Of a DNA stretch of 6,897 nt, positions 5,013-6,897 are shown in pieces. Location of the stretch: positions 1 to 6,897 of the forward strand of contig PIVH01000222.1 in assembly GCA_003354225.1 (NCBI GenBank), given 5' to 3'. Source of the stretch: Globobulimina sp. Taxonomy: Eukaryota; Foraminifera; Rotaliida. The stretch's first letter is position 1; each line of letters starts with the position of its first letter. The position numbers were made by a program, and so were the translations under genes. Under the pieces are notes generated by a model. That model was given only the letters and a program-made list of their open reading frames with translations. It was not told the origin of the DNA and searched no databases.

Positions 5013-5729
5013 TCAAATATTATCCCAATAAGTTTGACCATAATATGTTAATAACTCTTTACCTTTTCTAATGGCCTTTTTTGCATATAACACAACAATT
5101 ATTTTCTCCCCATAATATTTCACTGGCAATTCGGCGGCTTCCACATTTTGCCTGTTTTCGCATCTCCTCCTTTTCCCATTCTTATTGTCAAGCAATGTAC
5201 AGTCATTAACTGTCGCCAATGTACATTTGTGAGATGGAACAATGATTAATTCTTTTCCATTGCTATTGGTTATCGCCCACAAACCTGGATTATCAATAAA
5301 TCGGTCTACAAATTCCTCAGTTTTAAAATAATATGCTCCTCGATATATTCCAATGGGTTGATACTGTTTAATGTCTTGCTTTGCAAAAACACCATATTGT
5401 CCAATCAATTCAACATTTTCATTTCTTTTTATTTTTCGTATTGCTATAAGTTCATTTGTCTGAAATGTCTCTGAGCGAATCCGCCGTGCGCCACGAGATC
5501 TAATCCATTCATTCACTTTATATAATGCTTGTTCGTGTTTTGATAATTTGCAACGATCTTCTGGTTTATGAGGATGATTCCCCACTATCATCATTTGCTT
5601 TTTAAAACGTATATGACGAAGGCCCCAGGTATTATATTCTGGATTTAGTTTCAGTTTCTTTTTCTTTTGTTTCTTTTTTTTTTGTTTCTTTTTCTGTGAC
5701 TTCTTTTTCCTTTTCTGGTTACGTTTCAT
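5013..5729 (-). CDS. Divergent SET-domain protein with polylysine head
   Basis: This 238-aa protein runs from the ATG at 5729 (CAAAAATGAAA) to a TGA. Residues 2-27 are nearly all Lys, Arg and Gln, a likely nuclear or nucleolar signal or nucleic-acid-binding tail. The SET fold begins near 106. GQYGVFAKQDI (110-120) is the SAM-binding G-x-G-like strand, and IGIYRGAYY (126-134) the usual I-x-x-Y-x-G step. The fold ends in AKKAIRKGKELLTYYGQTYW (216-235), the canonical helix-GEEL-YG motif with the catalytic-type tyrosine at 229 or 230. The central NHSC motif is replaced by ATVNDC (172-177), followed about 18 residues later by NVEAAE (195-200). Variants with N-D and a separate N-V-E are seen in SET proteins outside the SUV39/SET2 groups. 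There are no pre-SET or post-SET cysteines. It is probably a protein lysine methyltransferase of unknown target. It lies 151 nt downstream of a second SET gene on the same strand. Confidence 0.85.
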   Translation of the reverse strand: MKRNQKRKKKSQKKKQKKKKQKKKKLKLNPEYNTWGLRHIRFKKQMMIVGNHPHKPEDRCKLSKHEQALYKVNEWIRSRGARRIRSETFQTNELIAIRKIKRNENVELIGQYGVFAKQDIKQYQPIGIYRGAYYFKTEEFVDRFIDNPGLWAITNSNGKELIIVPSHKCTLATVNDCTLLDNKNGKRRRCENRQNVEAAELPVKYYGEKIIVVLYAKKAIRKGKELLTYYGQTYWDNI

Positions 5730-5880
5730 TTTTGTACTTTTAGCAAAACATCAAAAAAAAGGAAAAAAACATTTAATAGTAAAAACTTTTAATTTCAATC
5801 AAGAGACAAACAGTGGTTTTATTGTAATTATTTGGAAATTGCTGGCATTGCGTAATAAACAAAAAAATTATAATAAAAAA

Positions 5881-6747
5881 TCACATTATTCTTCGTCGTT
5901 TTCTTTTTCTTTGCGCATTTTTCTTTTTCTCTTTACATAATTTACATAGACATTTAAAATAATATCTTCCAGCCCTAAATGCGTCGCCATAATTAAAAGT
6001 AAGCTCTTCACCACAAACAATATCTTTCGAAGCAACAAAATGTATCGATGCCATTCCGGATTTATTCACATATTTCTCACATATTAAATTTGGATCACAT
6101 GAATGATTAATAAACCTCGCAATATTCCCTTTTCTTTTCGCATCAATCCAATGCCCAGGACCGGCGTGTAGCATATACGAATTTGTGTCTTTGTTTTTTT
6201 TCAATAAGGCCATTGCATTTTGATATCCTTTGCTACATAAATTATCTCCAATATATTCCACGATATGTTCTCCGCTTTCAAACTTATTTATCTTTACTTC
6301 CAGTCCATAACCATATGTTGTTTTAATCACTTTTAATTTTTCTTTACTTACTTGATATGTATCAAATCTATTCTGACAATCCTTGCGTTCACAATTCTGT
6401 GGTGTACATTCATAGTACATATTCACATTCTGCCAACAACCACTGCTTTTTTCCAATGCATCACTATGAACCCAATGTTGTTTGATTGAAGTGTAATGTT
6501 GTTTCGAAATTTCTTCAAAACCGGTTTCTTTTTTGATCTCCGCATTTATTTCCTTTTGATCCGAATGCTTATCCACATATTTTGAATCATAGATTTCCTT
6601 ATATTCCTTGTACGTATCAATTCCAAATAAAACTACTTTGTCTTTATATTCTCTCCATGATGCTGCGCGTTTTTTCGATTTGGTTCCGGCCCATCTTTTC
6701 TTATTACCGATCATTTGGAACTTGTTACCTTTCTGAAAAAGTGGCAT
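5881..6747 (-). CDS. AWS-like/SET/post-SET histone lysine methyltransferase (SET2/ASH1-like)
   Basis: This intronless 288-aa protein runs from the ATG at 6747 to a TGA. The order is: basic head (KKRWAGTKSKKRAAS, 16-30); AWS-like zinc region 104-129 (GCWQNVNMYYEC, NCERKDCQNRF); SET about 138-254; post-SET 266-271. Key residues are intact: GYG (146-148) for SAM, RFINHSCDPN (211-220), and GEELTFNYG (246-254) with the catalytic tyrosine at 253. Post-SET Cys266, Cys268 and Cys271 with Cys217 form the usual zinc site. The tail, AQRKRKRRRIM, is a nuclear localisation signal. AWS plus post-SET is characteristic of H3K36 methyltransferases (SET2, NSD, ASH1), so H3K36 is the best guess at substrate. 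The AWS is degenerate: the first half lacks its cysteines, and Val108 stands where Cys is expected before Asn109. The protein is very small beside animal or fungal members. It carries no reader domains, which resembles stand-alone SET proteins of protists and large DNA viruses. Confidence 0.93.
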   Translation of the reverse strand: MPLFQKGNKFQMIGNKKRWAGTKSKKRAASWREYKDKVVLFGIDTYKEYKEIYDSKYVDKHSDQKEINAEIKKETGFEEISKQHYTSIKQHWVHSDALEKSSGCWQNVNMYYECTPQNCERKDCQNRFDTYQVSKEKLKVIKTTYGYGLEVKINKFESGEHIVEYIGDNLCSKGYQNAMALLKKNKDTNSYMLHAGPGHWIDAKRKGNIARFINHSCDPNLICEKYVNKSGMASIHFVASKDIVCGEELTFNYGDAFRAGRYYFKCLCKLCKEKKKNAQRKRKRRRIM

Positions 6748-6897
6748 GACTGAAAAGGAACAGTGACTGACTGATTTATTTCAAATTTTAAGTTTTTCAA
6801 ATTAAGATACACTAATGGCACGCACTAAAAAAAAAAGCATCACGCTAAATCTAAGAATACGATGCAATCAAACGCAGTTTAGACCGCCTACAAAGTG
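6748..6897 (-). promoter_or_regulatory. 5' region of the SET/AWS gene with an acceptor-like site
   Basis: The minus strand reads CTGTTCCTTTTCAG|TC|ATG, a pyrimidine tract and AG two bases before the start codon (AG at 6751-6750). This could mark a 5'-UTR intron or a trans-splice acceptor. Further up are a T-run (about 6826-6835 on the + strand as A) and three GACT repeats (6748-6772). An in-frame TGA precedes the ATG, so the annotated start stands unless an upstream exon exists. Confidence 0.3.

Noticed and set aside
1-6897. CRISPR array, rRNA or complete transposase/integrase
   Set aside because: The repeats are too short or lack spacers, no rRNA-like sequence is seen, and no DDE, tyrosine or serine recombinase motif was found in the readable frames.

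Overview
The window looks like nuclear DNA of an AT-rich eukaryote, or a eukaryote-associated element resident in one. The recognisable proteins are eukaryotic chromatin and replication types: two SET-domain proteins and an RPA3-like OB fold. Several proteins carry lysine/arginine-rich nuclear-localisation-like tails. One gene has a clean 43-nt GT-AG intron, and the starts sit in eukaryote-style AUG contexts with no Shine-Dalgarno pattern. TAA, TAG and TGA are all used as stops, so the code appears standard. The species cannot be named from sequence alone. A compact protist genome or an integrated large-DNA-virus segment are both possible.

All supported genes lie on the minus strand, so reading order is right to left: (1) an AWS-like/SET/post-SET lysine methyltransferase (6747-5881); (2) a second, divergent SET protein with a polylysine head (5729-5013); (3) a cysteine-rich, probably zinc-binding protein with a nuclear-localisation-like tail (4674-4009), preceded by a 41-codon reading frame that may be its true N-terminus (4856-4731); (4) a tryptophan-rich basic-headed protein (3512-2970); (5) an unrecognised two-exon protein of about 225 aa (2861-2141); (6) a degenerate tRNA-like sequence (2016-1946); (7) a GC-richer stretch with broken coding-like segments (1883-1149); (8) a small RPA3-like OB-fold protein (986-690); (9) a Tyr/Pro/Gln/Asn-rich repeat protein (535-77).

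Non-coding structure includes an 18-bp repeat cluster with copies in both orientations (3727-3881), a 7-bp tandem array (2063-2097), a 78-bp tandem repeat with an internal 21-bp repeat inside the last gene, and a perfect 10-bp stem flanked by a T tract at 34-68. The long gene-poor stretches are 987-2140 (decayed coding and tRNA-like), 3513-4008 (repeats and palindromes) and 4723-5012 (small upstream ORF, AT-rich).

How the genes work together is inference. Two SET proteins, a zinc-binding nuclear-looking protein, a basic Trp-rich protein and an RPA3-like subunit on one strand would fit a chromatin or replication-themed neighbourhood. Chance clustering in a compact genome is an equally live explanation.
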